Positions 7,303 through 14,944 of a DNA stretch of 59,161 bases are shown in pieces. The stretch spans positions 1 through 59,161 of the forward strand of contig CANFCK010000026.1 of assembly GCA_947445035.1 (NCBI GenBank). Direction: 5' to 3'. Numbering within the stretch: the stretch's first letter is position 1; every line of letters starts with the position of its first letter. A model generated the notes under the pieces. It searched no databases. It was not told where the DNA came from and saw only the letters and a program-made list of their open reading frames with translations. Origin of the DNA: Deltaproteobacteria bacterium (GTDB taxonomy: Bacteria; Myxococcota_A; UBA796; SXON01). Both the position numbers and the translations under genes were made by a program.

Positions 7303-9273
7303 ATGACTGAATCGGATGCCGCGCCCGAAGGCGCGGTGGTAGAGCCCACCCCAGTGCCCAAGCGCACCGACCACCTCAGCGACCGGTCTTTTGCGGACTT
7401 TCCCATCTCTCCCGCCGCACTTCAGGCGTTGGGCGACCTCGGGTACAAGATGGCGACCCCGGTGCAGGCCCGCACCATCGAACCCGCACTTGCTGGTCGT
7501 GACCTCATCGTGCGTGCCAAGACCGGCACCGGCAAGACCGCCGCATTCGGCGTGCCGATGATCGAGCGGCTCGACGACGGTGCCCGGGTCACTCAGGCCC
7601 TGGCGCTGGCGCCGACGCGTGAGCTTGCGGTGCAAGTTGCTCAGGAACTCGCGGCGTTGGCGAAGTACCGGGACCTGCGCATCACCGCCATCTACGGCGG
7701 CGTCGCGTTCCCCCCGCAGGAAGACGCGTTGAAGAACGGCAGCGAGATCGTCGTCGGCACCCCAGGTCGTTTGCTCGACCACATTCGGCGGGGCAACCTC
7801 AAGCTCGATCAGGTCCGAGTGGTCGTGCTCGACGAGGCCGATGAGATGTTGTCGATGGGCTTCTTCGAGGACGTGCGCAAGATCGTCGCGCAGACCTCGG
7901 CGGGCCGGCAAACGATGCTTTTCTCGGCCACGCTCGACGAAAGCCTGCGCGGCTTCGCCAACAGCTACATGAAGTCGCCGGACGACATCCATCTGAGCTC
8001 GGACGGCGACAACGTCCACCTCATCGAACACATCTTGTTCGAAACGTCGCCCGACTACCACAAGGCGCGGGCGCTGCTTGATCTGATCGAGCAAGAACGT
8101 CCCACCTCGGCCATCGTTTTCTGCAACACACGTGAAGATGTATCAACGGTCTACAACTACCTGGACCGGCAGGGCTTGGGCGTTGAGATGCTCTCTGGCG
8201 AGCTCCCGCAGAACAAGCGTGAGCGTGTCATGGCCCGCATCAAGGGCGGCGCGGTCCAGTTCCTCGTCAGCACCGACGTGGCCGCTCGTGGTATCGATAT
8301 CAGCGATTTGTCGCACGTGATACATTATGCATTGCCTGCGGATGCATCTGTATATTTACACCGATCTGGCCGCACCGGGCGTATCGGGAAGGAAGGGACG
8401 GTTCTGGTCCTGGCTGGCGGCGCCGACTTCTCCACCCGGCTGACGCTGGAACGGCAACACAAGATCAAGTTCGAGGTCAAGCTGCTCCCGACGGCCGAAC
8501 AGAGCGCGCAGCTGCGGACCGACCGCTTCGCCCGGATGCTCAAGGACGCCTCCGGCACCATGGCGTACGACTCGTTCTTGGAGGCGGCTCGGGCCATCAA
8601 GGCTCGGCCCGACGCCGACACGCTGATCGCAGTGGCGCTGAAAGCCTTCCTGGACTGGGATCGCCGTCGCCGTACCGGTGCGGTCGACGAGGCGCAGGCC
8701 GAGGGTGGCGAAGCACGCAGCGAAGATCAAGGCGACCGGCCTCCTCGTCGCGACTTCGATCGCGATCGTGGTGGTGGCGGTGGTGGTGGCGGGCGCGGTG
8801 GTGACCGCGGCGGACGCCCCCAAGCCCGCGGACCCAGTGACCGCGGCCCTGGTGGCCGCGATGGTGGCCGCGACGCCCGGCGCGACGGACCCCCGCGCGA
8901 CCGCCCTCGTGGCGAGCAGCAGGACCGTCCTCGGGATGACCGCCCTCGGGGCGAGGGTCAACCTGGCAGTGATGGGCGTTCTCGTGGCGACCAGCCCGAT
9001 CGTGGGCAGGGCGACCGTGATCGTGGCGCGCGGCGCCCGGACGTGGTTCGCCCCGACGTGGCAGCGCCCGCTGCTGGCGACGATGTGCGCCCGACGAAGC
9101 CCGCGGCAGACAGCGGCCGCGGCGACGAAGAAGACGTCGCCGATGTCCCGACCGACGGCGGCGGCGACGCCAAGCCGAAGCGTCGTCGTCGTCGTCGTGG
9201 CGGCGGCGGTTCGCGGCCCGAGGGCGGCAGCGAGGGCGGCAGCCCGGCGCCCAGCGGCGACTCCGCGGAGTGA
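7303..9273 (+). CDS. deaD: DEAD-box ATP-dependent RNA helicase with RGG/Arg-rich tail
   Basis: All helicase motifs are present in a 656-residue protein: Q motif (F30...Q55), Walker A AKTGTGKT (72-79), PTREL, TPGR, DEAD, SAT, and HRSGRTGR near 355. This is the DeaD/CsdA class that unwinds structured RNA during ribosome assembly and cold adaptation. Residues ~470-656 are a low-complexity Arg/Gly/Asp tail ending in Arg-rich KPKRRRRRRGGGG, typical of RNA-binding extensions. The ATG at 7303 begins a short acidic leader before the Q motif. The gene contains AT-rich patches (about 8136-8145 and 8318-8370) that stand out from its surroundings. A perfect 9-bp hairpin follows the stop. The protein is cytoplasmic. 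Confidence 0.93.
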   Translation: MTESDAAPEGAVVEPTPVPKRTDHLSDRSFADFPISPAALQALGDLGYKMATPVQARTIEPALAGRDLIVRAKTGTGKTAAFGVPMIERLDDGARVTQALALAPTRELAVQVAQELAALAKYRDLRITAIYGGVAFPPQEDALKNGSEIVVGTPGRLLDHIRRGNLKLDQVRVVVLDEADEMLSMGFFEDVRKIVAQTSAGRQTMLFSATLDESLRGFANSYMKSPDDIHLSSDGDNVHLIEHILFETSPDYHKARALLDLIEQERPTSAIVFCNTREDVSTVYNYLDRQGLGVEMLSGELPQNKRERVMARIKGGAVQFLVSTDVAARGIDISDLSHVIHYALPADASVYLHRSGRTGRIGKEGTVLVLAGGADFSTRLTLERQHKIKFEVKLLPTAEQSAQLRTDRFARMLKDASGTMAYDSFLEAARAIKARPDADTLIAVALKAFLDWDRRRRTGAVDEAQAEGGEARSEDQGDRPPRRDFDRDRGGGGGGGGRGGDRGGRPQARGPSDRGPGGRDGGRDARRDGPPRDRPRGEQQDRPRDDRPRGEGQPGSDGRSRGDQPDRGQGDRDRGARRPDVVRPDVAAPAAGDDVRPTKPAADSGRGDEEDVADVPTDGGGDAKPKRRRRRRGGGGSRPEGGSEGGSPAPSGDSAE

Positions 9274-9278
9274 ACAGA

Positions 9279-9301
9279 TGATACATCTCTACGATGTATC
9301 A
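9279..9301. terminator. Perfect 9-bp hairpin between convergent genes
   Basis: TGATACATC and GATGTATCA pair perfectly around the 5-nt loop TCTAC, 5 bp after the helicase stop and 12 bp before the end of the convergent deaminase gene. There is no T-run on either side, so it may be a bidirectional transcript-end stabiliser rather than a classical intrinsic terminator. Confidence 0.4.
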
Positions 9302-9312
9302 GTTTCCGTCGG

Positions 9313-10317
9313 CTACAAAAAGCTCGCCGCGTAGGCCGCTTCGTTACACGCATCGGCTTCGCCGAGGGTCAGGATGTCGGCGTCGACGAGGAGGGCGTAT
9401 TCCCGCGCCAGGTTGGTGCGACACAAGTACGTTCCGTCGGTATTGATGGAGAAAGCAATCTTTTTCTCCTGCAACGCACCGAGGATGTATCGAAACTCCT
9501 CAAGGTGGCGGACGGCTCGAGTGTGCAGATTCGAGGTCGGACAGATCTCCAAAAGGATGCCGGCGTCGGCCAACCGGGACAGCGCCTCGTCGCTGTAGGC
9601 CGCGCGAATGCCATGGCCGATGCGGTCGGGCTTGAGGCGGTCGACGACGGCGATGACGCCCTCCGCCCCACTGGCAAGGGTCTCGCCGGTGTGGATGGTG
9701 GTGCCGAGCTCCGCCTGGCGCGCACGCTCGAACAGCTTTTCGTAGCGCCCCACCGAATCATCCAGCTCGATAGTGTGGGACTCCGGCCCAGCCACGTCGA
9801 TACCAACGATGCCCCGCTCCCGATACTTGATGGCCTTGTCGACGAGTATCTCGTTGAGCTCCGGCTTGAACTCCCGGGCCAGGCAGAAGATGAGCCCAGC
9901 TTCAACCTTGTACTCCAGACAGGCACGGTCCATGCCGCGGATCGCGGCATGGATGATGTGGTCCAGGTCGCGCTCGCCGTCCAGGTTGCGCTTCATCGGG
10001 TTGAAGCGCAGTTCGATGCGACCGACGCGGCTGCCACGAAACTCCTTGCCGATGATCTCGTACACGCTGCGTTCGATGGCCGACGGCGACGACTGGATCT
10101 TCTCGGTGACGTCGTGGAGGATTTTCAAATAGTCATCGAGAGACTTCACCTTCTTGGGATTGACGGTGATCAGCTCGACGAACTCGAAGTAGTCCTTGGT
10201 GGGGAGCTTGAAGCCCTGTGAGTGCGCAATGGCCCACATGATATGAGGCGCGACGCTGGCGCCGACGTGGATGTGAAGGTCGCAGAGGGGGCGGGTGAAC
10301 ATCCACGGCGGTATCAT
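9313..10317 (-). CDS. Adenosine deaminase-family metal-dependent deaminase (divergent)
   Basis: The 334-residue TIM-barrel protein shows adenosine deaminase-family metal and substrate motifs: DLHIHVGAS (N-terminal HxH), IHTGE, RIGHGIRA and CPTSNLHT. In classical enzymes the last motif is STDDP, where the first Asp binds zinc and the second contacts the purine. Here it reads INTDGTYL, so the metal Asp is kept but the second Asp is Gly. The family hydrolyses 6-amino groups of purines, but this change makes the substrate uncertain: adenosine, an aminofutalosine-like compound or another. Two starts are possible, ATG 10317 and ATG 10302 (MFTRPLCDLHIH); neither has a clear Shine-Dalgarno. It converges on the helicase gene. 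Confidence 0.82.
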   Translation of the reverse strand: MIPPWMFTRPLCDLHIHVGASVAPHIMWAIAHSQGFKLPTKDYFEFVELITVNPKKVKSLDDYLKILHDVTEKIQSSPSAIERSVYEIIGKEFRGSRVGRIELRFNPMKRNLDGERDLDHIIHAAIRGMDRACLEYKVEAGLIFCLAREFKPELNEILVDKAIKYRERGIVGIDVAGPESHTIELDDSVGRYEKLFERARQAELGTTIHTGETLASGAEGVIAVVDRLKPDRIGHGIRAAYSDEALSRLADAGILLEICPTSNLHTRAVRHLEEFRYILGALQEKKIAFSINTDGTYLCRTNLAREYALLVDADILTLGEADACNEAAYAASFL

Positions 10318-10364
10318 GGAACGCGGCCGGCCGGCGGCGGGTTATCCGAGTGTTCGGAGGTCCC

Positions 10365-11135
10365 GTGTCCCTACTCCTCGCCCTATTGTTCGCCCCCGCC
10401 AGCGCCACCAGTGTTGACGGCGTCGTCGGTGATTTCACGTACGAAGGCAGCCTGTCCGAGAGCGCTCCCAGCTACACAATCGGCAAGCCGGTCTCGATCA
10501 GCCACTCCGGCGGCAACATCATCGTGCGGTGCACCGAGGCTGAAAAACTCTCGGCGCGGCTTCCGTATACCGTGATCGGCTCTAACGAAAGCGCGATGGA
10601 GGCGGCGGGGAACGGCATTGGGCTGAAGGTCGGCGGCGATGGCAAGGGCGGCGGGGTCGTCGGCACGCGGATGTCGTCGAAGAGTTCGGGTGTCGGCTCG
10701 ATCGAAGCGCCGTTGACCGTGAACATCCCCATCGGCGCCAGCGCGATCAGCGTCAGCCAGTCGGGCAGTGGCTGGGTGCAGCTTCAGGGCTGTAGCGGCG
10801 CGGTCAAGATCAGCGCGGGAAGCGGGGGGGCCTTCGCCTCCGGACAGTTTACGGTCGCGACCCTGAGCGCGGCGGGGGGCACGGTCAAGCTGGTCCAAGA
10901 GGGGGGCGCGGTGCTCCTCAAGAACAGCAGCATCTCGGCTCCCGGCGGAAGCGCCACGGTGATCCTCAGCTCTGCGCAAGGGGGCACCCTGTCCGCGAAG
11001 GGCGGGCACGTTTCGGTACAACAGGCGGTGATGGGCGGCGCCCAGACGGAAACGGCGGTGTCAGGGAGCTTCGGAATCGGCGGGCCTACGATTGGCGTCG
11101 CCGCCAAGGAAAACGTCGAGATCTCTCAGCAGTAG
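10365..11135 (+). CDS. Exported DUF4097-like beta-rich protein
   Basis: The product begins with a signal peptide (MSLLLALLFAPASAT) and continues as a repetitive beta-strand protein rich in Gly, Ser, Val and Ala. Alternating segments such as VSISHSGGNIIVRC and TVKLVQEGGAVLLKNSSIS resemble the DUF4097/DUF2807 adhesin-like beta-solenoids. The GTG at 10365 was chosen because GGAGG (10356-10360) precedes it at 4 nt; the upstream GTG at 10350 lacks such a site. One or two Cys pairs (RCTEAEK, LQGCSG) could form a disulphide. It is divergent from the deaminase gene. Location is periplasmic or surface; function unknown. Confidence 0.72.
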   Translation: MSLLLALLFAPASATSVDGVVGDFTYEGSLSESAPSYTIGKPVSISHSGGNIIVRCTEAEKLSARLPYTVIGSNESAMEAAGNGIGLKVGGDGKGGGVVGTRMSSKSSGVGSIEAPLTVNIPIGASAISVSQSGSGWVQLQGCSGAVKISAGSGGAFASGQFTVATLSAAGGTVKLVQEGGAVLLKNSSISAPGGSATVILSSAQGGTLSAKGGHVSVQQAVMGGAQTETAVSGSFGIGGPTIGVAAKENVEISQQ

Positions 11136-11213
11136 CTGGTTTGCTGTTCCGCCGATGGGCGCCACACCAGGGACGCGGCGGACCCATCGTCGCGGGCGCA
11201 ACGATCCTCGGTT

Positions 11214-12935
11214 TCACTCTTCGTCGTCTTCCCGACACTTGCCGAATCCGCAACGCCAGGTGGTGGTCTCGTCCAGGTAGACCTGGGTCTGACCTTGTGA
11301 GACGTAGGTCCCGTCGATGCTGGTGAAGAGCTGGTACTTCCCCGGCGGCAGGTCGCCGGGCGCTCGCCGCCCGCGGGCGCCCACGACGTAGGCGTCGGCT
11401 CCGATGACCACGAGGGTACCGGTGGTCCCACTCGCGACGGGCGCCTCCGCGGCGGCGCCCTGGGCGTCAGGCTCGACCTTCGGCGGCCGGGGTCGAGGGC
11501 GGGCCGGCGGAACGGGCGACACCGCGGCGGCCGCACGGGGTGGCTTCGCCGGCGGAGCAAGCTTGGCCGGGGCGGGGGGCGCCGTGGCGGTCGGCGCCGG
11601 GGCGAGCGCAACGGGCGGGGTGGGCTGCGAAGGCGGTGGCACCGTGGTCGTAGCGGCAACGACCGGCGCGGACGACCGCTGCCTCCACCACCAGGACGCG
11701 CCGGCCAGCCCGAAAATCAGCAGCACGCCAACGAGCCCAGCCAGCACGGCGCCTCCACCCAGCACCCACCGCATCGATCCCGACCGCCTCGGCGCCACCA
11801 CCACCGGTACCGCGCCCGCGGGCGTTTCGGCGACGGTCGGCGCGAGCACCGCCGGAGTCGACGTCCTCGGGCTCGTGGGCCCACCGTCCGCCCGAACCGC
11901 AAGCTCACGAACACGCGTCGCGAGCGCCTCGAAGTCCCCCGCCATCTCGATGGGATCGACATACCGGCGCATCGGGTCGATCAAGAGTGCACGGTCCAGG
12001 AGATTGGTCACGTCCGCGCAAAGCCGAGCTTCGAGGTTCGCATTCTGGAACAACCCGTCGAGCGCGTCGACCACCGCCGACCGGTCCTTGTCCGGGAGCC
12101 GATCGTGGCTCACGAAGGCGGTCGGATCGAGCTCTCTCCCCGCGAAACGATTCGGCTGCCGAAGCTGGAGATCGGCGACCAGCGCCGTCCGGTGGGTCCG
12201 GAAGTGGTGCGCGTGCGTCCCGTTCGGGGGCAAGCGCCCGCCGCCGCGCAGGAGCGACCGCATCCGCAAAAGCGCGAAAAGTGTGCACCCGATCGACCAG
12301 GTGTCCATGGCGGCGGGCACGGCCTTGGTGCTGTTGAACAGCGTCTCAGGTGCGATGTAGTTCTCGGTGCCGATCACCATCCGGGTCGCGAGCCACGACT
12401 CCTCTTCCACTGCACGCGATTTGGCCGCCCCGAAGTCGGTCAGCAGCCAGCGACCGGCTGCGCTCAACAGGATGTTCCTGGGCTTGATGTCGGCGTGAAC
12501 CACCCGCTGGCCCAGCTCCAACTCGCTCACCACGGCGTACTCGCGCACGCGCCGACACACCGCCGCCATCGCCTCGAAGAGCGCGGCCGCGGTCTGCGGT
12601 GTGAAGGGCTGCCCGGCCCACCACCGCTCCATGTCGATGGGACACCACTCCATCACCAGCCCCGGAACCGGGCTCTCGACGACGTCGTAGAGCCTGGGAC
12701 AAGCGACCTCGCCGGGCAGGCGACAGAGCGCCTCGAAGATGACGATCTCCCGGCGGAGCGCCTCGACCGAGAGCGGGTCGTCCGGCCGCGCCAACTTCAG
12801 CGCCACCAAAACGCCGGCAGCGGGTCCGCCCACCGGCGCCGGACCGACACCAGCGACAGGTACGATCGCCGCCATGCCGCCTTCGCGACCGGCTTCCCGG
12901 GTGACCGGCTGCCAGCCACGGCCGCTCCGCCCCAC
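11214..12935 (-). CDS. Membrane-anchored Ser/Thr protein kinase
   Basis: A Hanks-type kinase domain occupies about residues 1-300: glycine-rich GREGG, the VALKL lysine, catalytic HADIKPRNILL, DFGAAK and GTENYIAPETL, then MDTWSIGCTLFALL. A single membrane span (VLGGGAVLAGLVGVLLIFGLA) follows near 375, then a long Pro/Ala-rich linker and a C-terminal extracytoplasmic domain ending KYQLFTSIDGTYVSQ and TTTWRCGFGKC. All catalytic residues are present, so it should be active. I placed the start at the GTG 12935, 10 nt after the stop of the upstream gene, because it begins the kinase N-lobe (MGRSGRGWQPVTREAGREGG); ATG 12983 or 13034 would overlap that gene. It is co-transcribed with the exported protein at 12946-13968. 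Confidence 0.85.
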   Translation of the reverse strand: MGRSGRGWQPVTREAGREGGMAAIVPVAGVGPAPVGGPAAGVLVALKLARPDDPLSVEALRREIVIFEALCRLPGEVACPRLYDVVESPVPGLVMEWCPIDMERWWAGQPFTPQTAAALFEAMAAVCRRVREYAVVSELELGQRVVHADIKPRNILLSAAGRWLLTDFGAAKSRAVEEESWLATRMVIGTENYIAPETLFNSTKAVPAAMDTWSIGCTLFALLRMRSLLRGGGRLPPNGTHAHHFRTHRTALVADLQLRQPNRFAGRELDPTAFVSHDRLPDKDRSAVVDALDGLFQNANLEARLCADVTNLLDRALLIDPMRRYVDPIEMAGDFEALATRVRELAVRADGGPTSPRTSTPAVLAPTVAETPAGAVPVVVAPRRSGSMRWVLGGGAVLAGLVGVLLIFGLAGASWWWRQRSSAPVVAATTTVPPPSQPTPPVALAPAPTATAPPAPAKLAPPAKPPRAAAAVSPVPPARPRPRPPKVEPDAQGAAAEAPVASGTTGTLVVIGADAYVVGARGRRAPGDLPPGKYQLFTSIDGTYVSQGQTQVYLDETTTWRCGFGKCREDDEE

Positions 12936-12945
12936 CCAACCCGGC

Positions 12946-13968
12946 TCAGAACTGCGCAGTGACCCCGAAGCCCGCACCACCATCAAGGATGATGCCCCAG
13001 TAGCCCACGCCCAACCCCGCCAAGAGCACGCCACCCGAGCTGAGCACCAGGGCGTTGGTCAGCGTCTGCCGCTCGAAGAGTTGCGGCGTCGTCGTCGAGG
13101 CCTCGAAGTCGTCATGGGTCACAAAACTGGCCGCGTAGAGCGCGCCAGCCCCGACAATCGCCACCGCACCAACGATCATCAGTGGCGTCTTTTCGGGGGG
13201 GCGCACGCGCTCGACACGAATCGCGCCGGAGTCGGTGTACTCGACGTTCGCAATGCGTTCTTTCGCGTCGGCCTCGGGCTTCTTCTTCTTCGCCTCCTTG
13301 GATTGCCGGGCGGCCTCCACGGGCGTGGCGCCGGCAACCGCGCCGTCCTGCAGGACCTGCGCCGGGAAGGCCGGTCCATCGAGCAACCAGGTGCCTCGCA
13401 CTGAACGATCTGCTGTCGCGACCTGCTGTAGGATGTGGGGGCGATTCGGCGTGGCTTCCGCCACCTTCAGCGGCCGACCGTCCAGCACATAGGTCGAGCC
13501 CGCCGGCTGCGCGAGCACCTTGCCTTCGGCTTTGATGCTGGGGGTTTGCGCGGAGTCACGTTCGGACTCGAAGACCACCCGAATCGGATTCTCAAGCTCG
13601 AGCTCGCCGGCGTCCCACTGATAGCTGGCATCCAACTCCAGCGAGGTGCGGAACCAGCGGCGCGACCCCTCGATGTCCTTGGCAATATATCGGTATGCGC
13701 CGATATACCGATATGCGCTGGCAAAGACCATCGGCGGCACAGGGTTGCTTACGCAAGGCAGGCCGACCTCCAGGCGCGCGGCAGCGCTTGACAACATCGA
13801 TTCATCCAGGTTTCGCAACGCGAGTTGGCTGGACGTGAGGTCGTTGACCAGCTCGGCCGAGGTGTAGGGGGCCTTGCATTCGGCATGCGCCACGCCCGGA
13901 GCCAGCACGGCCCAGCCAGCCACCAGCACCACGAGACGAAGTCGGGAGGTCGCCATTGAAACAACCAT
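12946..13968 (-). CDS. Exported protein with C-terminal membrane segments, kinase-linked
   Basis: An N-terminal signal peptide (VVLVAGWAVLAPGVAHA before ECKAPY) leads into a helical domain with a Cys pair. A region resembling PEGA-type or outer-surface modules follows, then a Lys/Glu-rich linker (SKEAKKKKPEADAKERI). Two hydrophobic segments near the C-terminus (PLMIVGAVAIVGAGALYAAS and LVLSSGGVLLAGLGVGYWG) complete the roughly 340 residues. This layout (signal, periplasmic sensor-like domain, paired TM, short tail) recurs in myxobacterial proteins next to Ser/Thr kinases. The start is ATG 13968 or 13956. The gene ends 10 bp before the kinase start, so co-expression is likely. A tandem peptide repeat AYRYIGAYRYI is encoded by an AT-rich inverted repeat (13687-13714). 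Function is not known. Confidence 0.7.
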   Translation of the reverse strand: MVVSMATSRLRLVVLVAGWAVLAPGVAHAECKAPYTSAELVNDLTSSQLALRNLDESMLSSAAARLEVGLPCVSNPVPPMVFASAYRYIGAYRYIAKDIEGSRRWFRTSLELDASYQWDAGELELENPIRVVFESERDSAQTPSIKAEGKVLAQPAGSTYVLDGRPLKVAEATPNRPHILQQVATADRSVRGTWLLDGPAFPAQVLQDGAVAGATPVEAARQSKEAKKKKPEADAKERIANVEYTDSGAIRVERVRPPEKTPLMIVGAVAIVGAGALYAASFVTHDDFEASTTTPQLFERQTLTNALVLSSGGVLLAGLGVGYWGIILDGGAGFGVTAQF

Positions 13969-14024
13969 AGCACGACCGCTCCTGCCGAACCCTGGCGAGG
14001 TAAACCACCCTTGCGGAGAGGTCG

Positions 14025-14942
14025 ATGTCGCTCTACTCAAGACTCACAGGCAGCGGGGCAAGCGGGTTCGGCTACGGCTCCACCGCGGAAGCGGTCTCCG
14101 CCGGGCTGGATCTGACCGGTCGCCGCTATGTGGTGACGGGCGCCAACTCCGGGATCGGGCTGGAGACGGTGCGCGTGCTCGGCCTCCGCGGCGCCACCGT
14201 GCTGACGCTCGCCCGCAGCGTGGAGAAGGCCAGCGAGGCGGTCAAGGGCCTGAAGGGGCACTTTGTGCCGGTGGCCTGCGAGCTTTCCGAGCCCGCTTCG
14301 GTGCGCGCGGCAGTAGCCAGCATCGCCACCGGCGGTGAGGCCCTCGATGGTGTGCTGTGCAACGCCGGCATCATGGCCTTGCCCACGCTGGAGCAGAAAT
14401 ACGGCTATGAACTGCAGTTCTTCACCAATCACGTGGGGCACTTCTTGCTGGTCACCGGGCTCGCCGACGTACTGAAGCCCGACGCCCGCGTGGTGCTGGT
14501 CAGCAGCGCTGCCCACAAGGGGGCGCCAGCCGCGGGTATCGATTTCGAGAATCTCTCCGGCGAGCGCGGCTACGCGCCGTGGACCGCGTACGGCCAGTCC
14601 AAGCTGGCGAATCTGCTGATGGCGCGGGAACTGGCTCGCCGATGGGCTGGCACCGCTCGGGTGGCCAACGCCGTGCACCCCGGCGTCATCCAGACCAACC
14701 TCCTCCGCCACATGGCCACGCCGCTGCAATGGGTCTGGGGCCTCGCCGCGCCGCTGGTGCTCAAAGACATTCCGGAAGGCGCGGCGACGCAGACGTGGGC
14801 GCTCGTCAACACCGCTGCGGGAACGTTGACCGGGGAATACCTTGCGGATTGCAACGTAGCCGCGTCGAGCGCGTTGGGCCGCGACACCGCGTTGGCGGCT
14901 AAGTTGTGGACCGAGACGGAGCGAATCGTCGCCGGCCTGTGA
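14025..14942 (+). CDS. Short-chain dehydrogenase/reductase
   Basis: This classical NAD(P)-dependent SDR (305 aa) carries the cofactor motif TGANSGIGLET (near residue 38), LCNAGIM, the catalytic Ser in VLVSSAAH, and the YGQSK Tyr-x-x-x-Lys pair. The extended N-terminus and the VHPGVIQTNLLRH segment place it near the retinol dehydrogenase/WW-domain oxidoreductase branch. The actual substrate, probably a lipid or small ketone, cannot be read from the sequence. A clear Shine-Dalgarno (GGAGAGG) precedes the ATG. It is divergent from the gene at 12946-13968, sharing 56 bp, and converges closely with the penicillin-binding protein gene (2-bp gap). Confidence 0.9.
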   Translation: MSLYSRLTGSGASGFGYGSTAEAVSAGLDLTGRRYVVTGANSGIGLETVRVLGLRGATVLTLARSVEKASEAVKGLKGHFVPVACELSEPASVRAAVASIATGGEALDGVLCNAGIMALPTLEQKYGYELQFFTNHVGHFLLVTGLADVLKPDARVVLVSSAAHKGAPAAGIDFENLSGERGYAPWTAYGQSKLANLLMARELARRWAGTARVANAVHPGVIQTNLLRHMATPLQWVWGLAAPLVLKDIPEGAATQTWALVNTAAGTLTGEYLADCNVAASSALGRDTALAAKLWTETERIVAGL

Positions 14943-14944
14943 TC

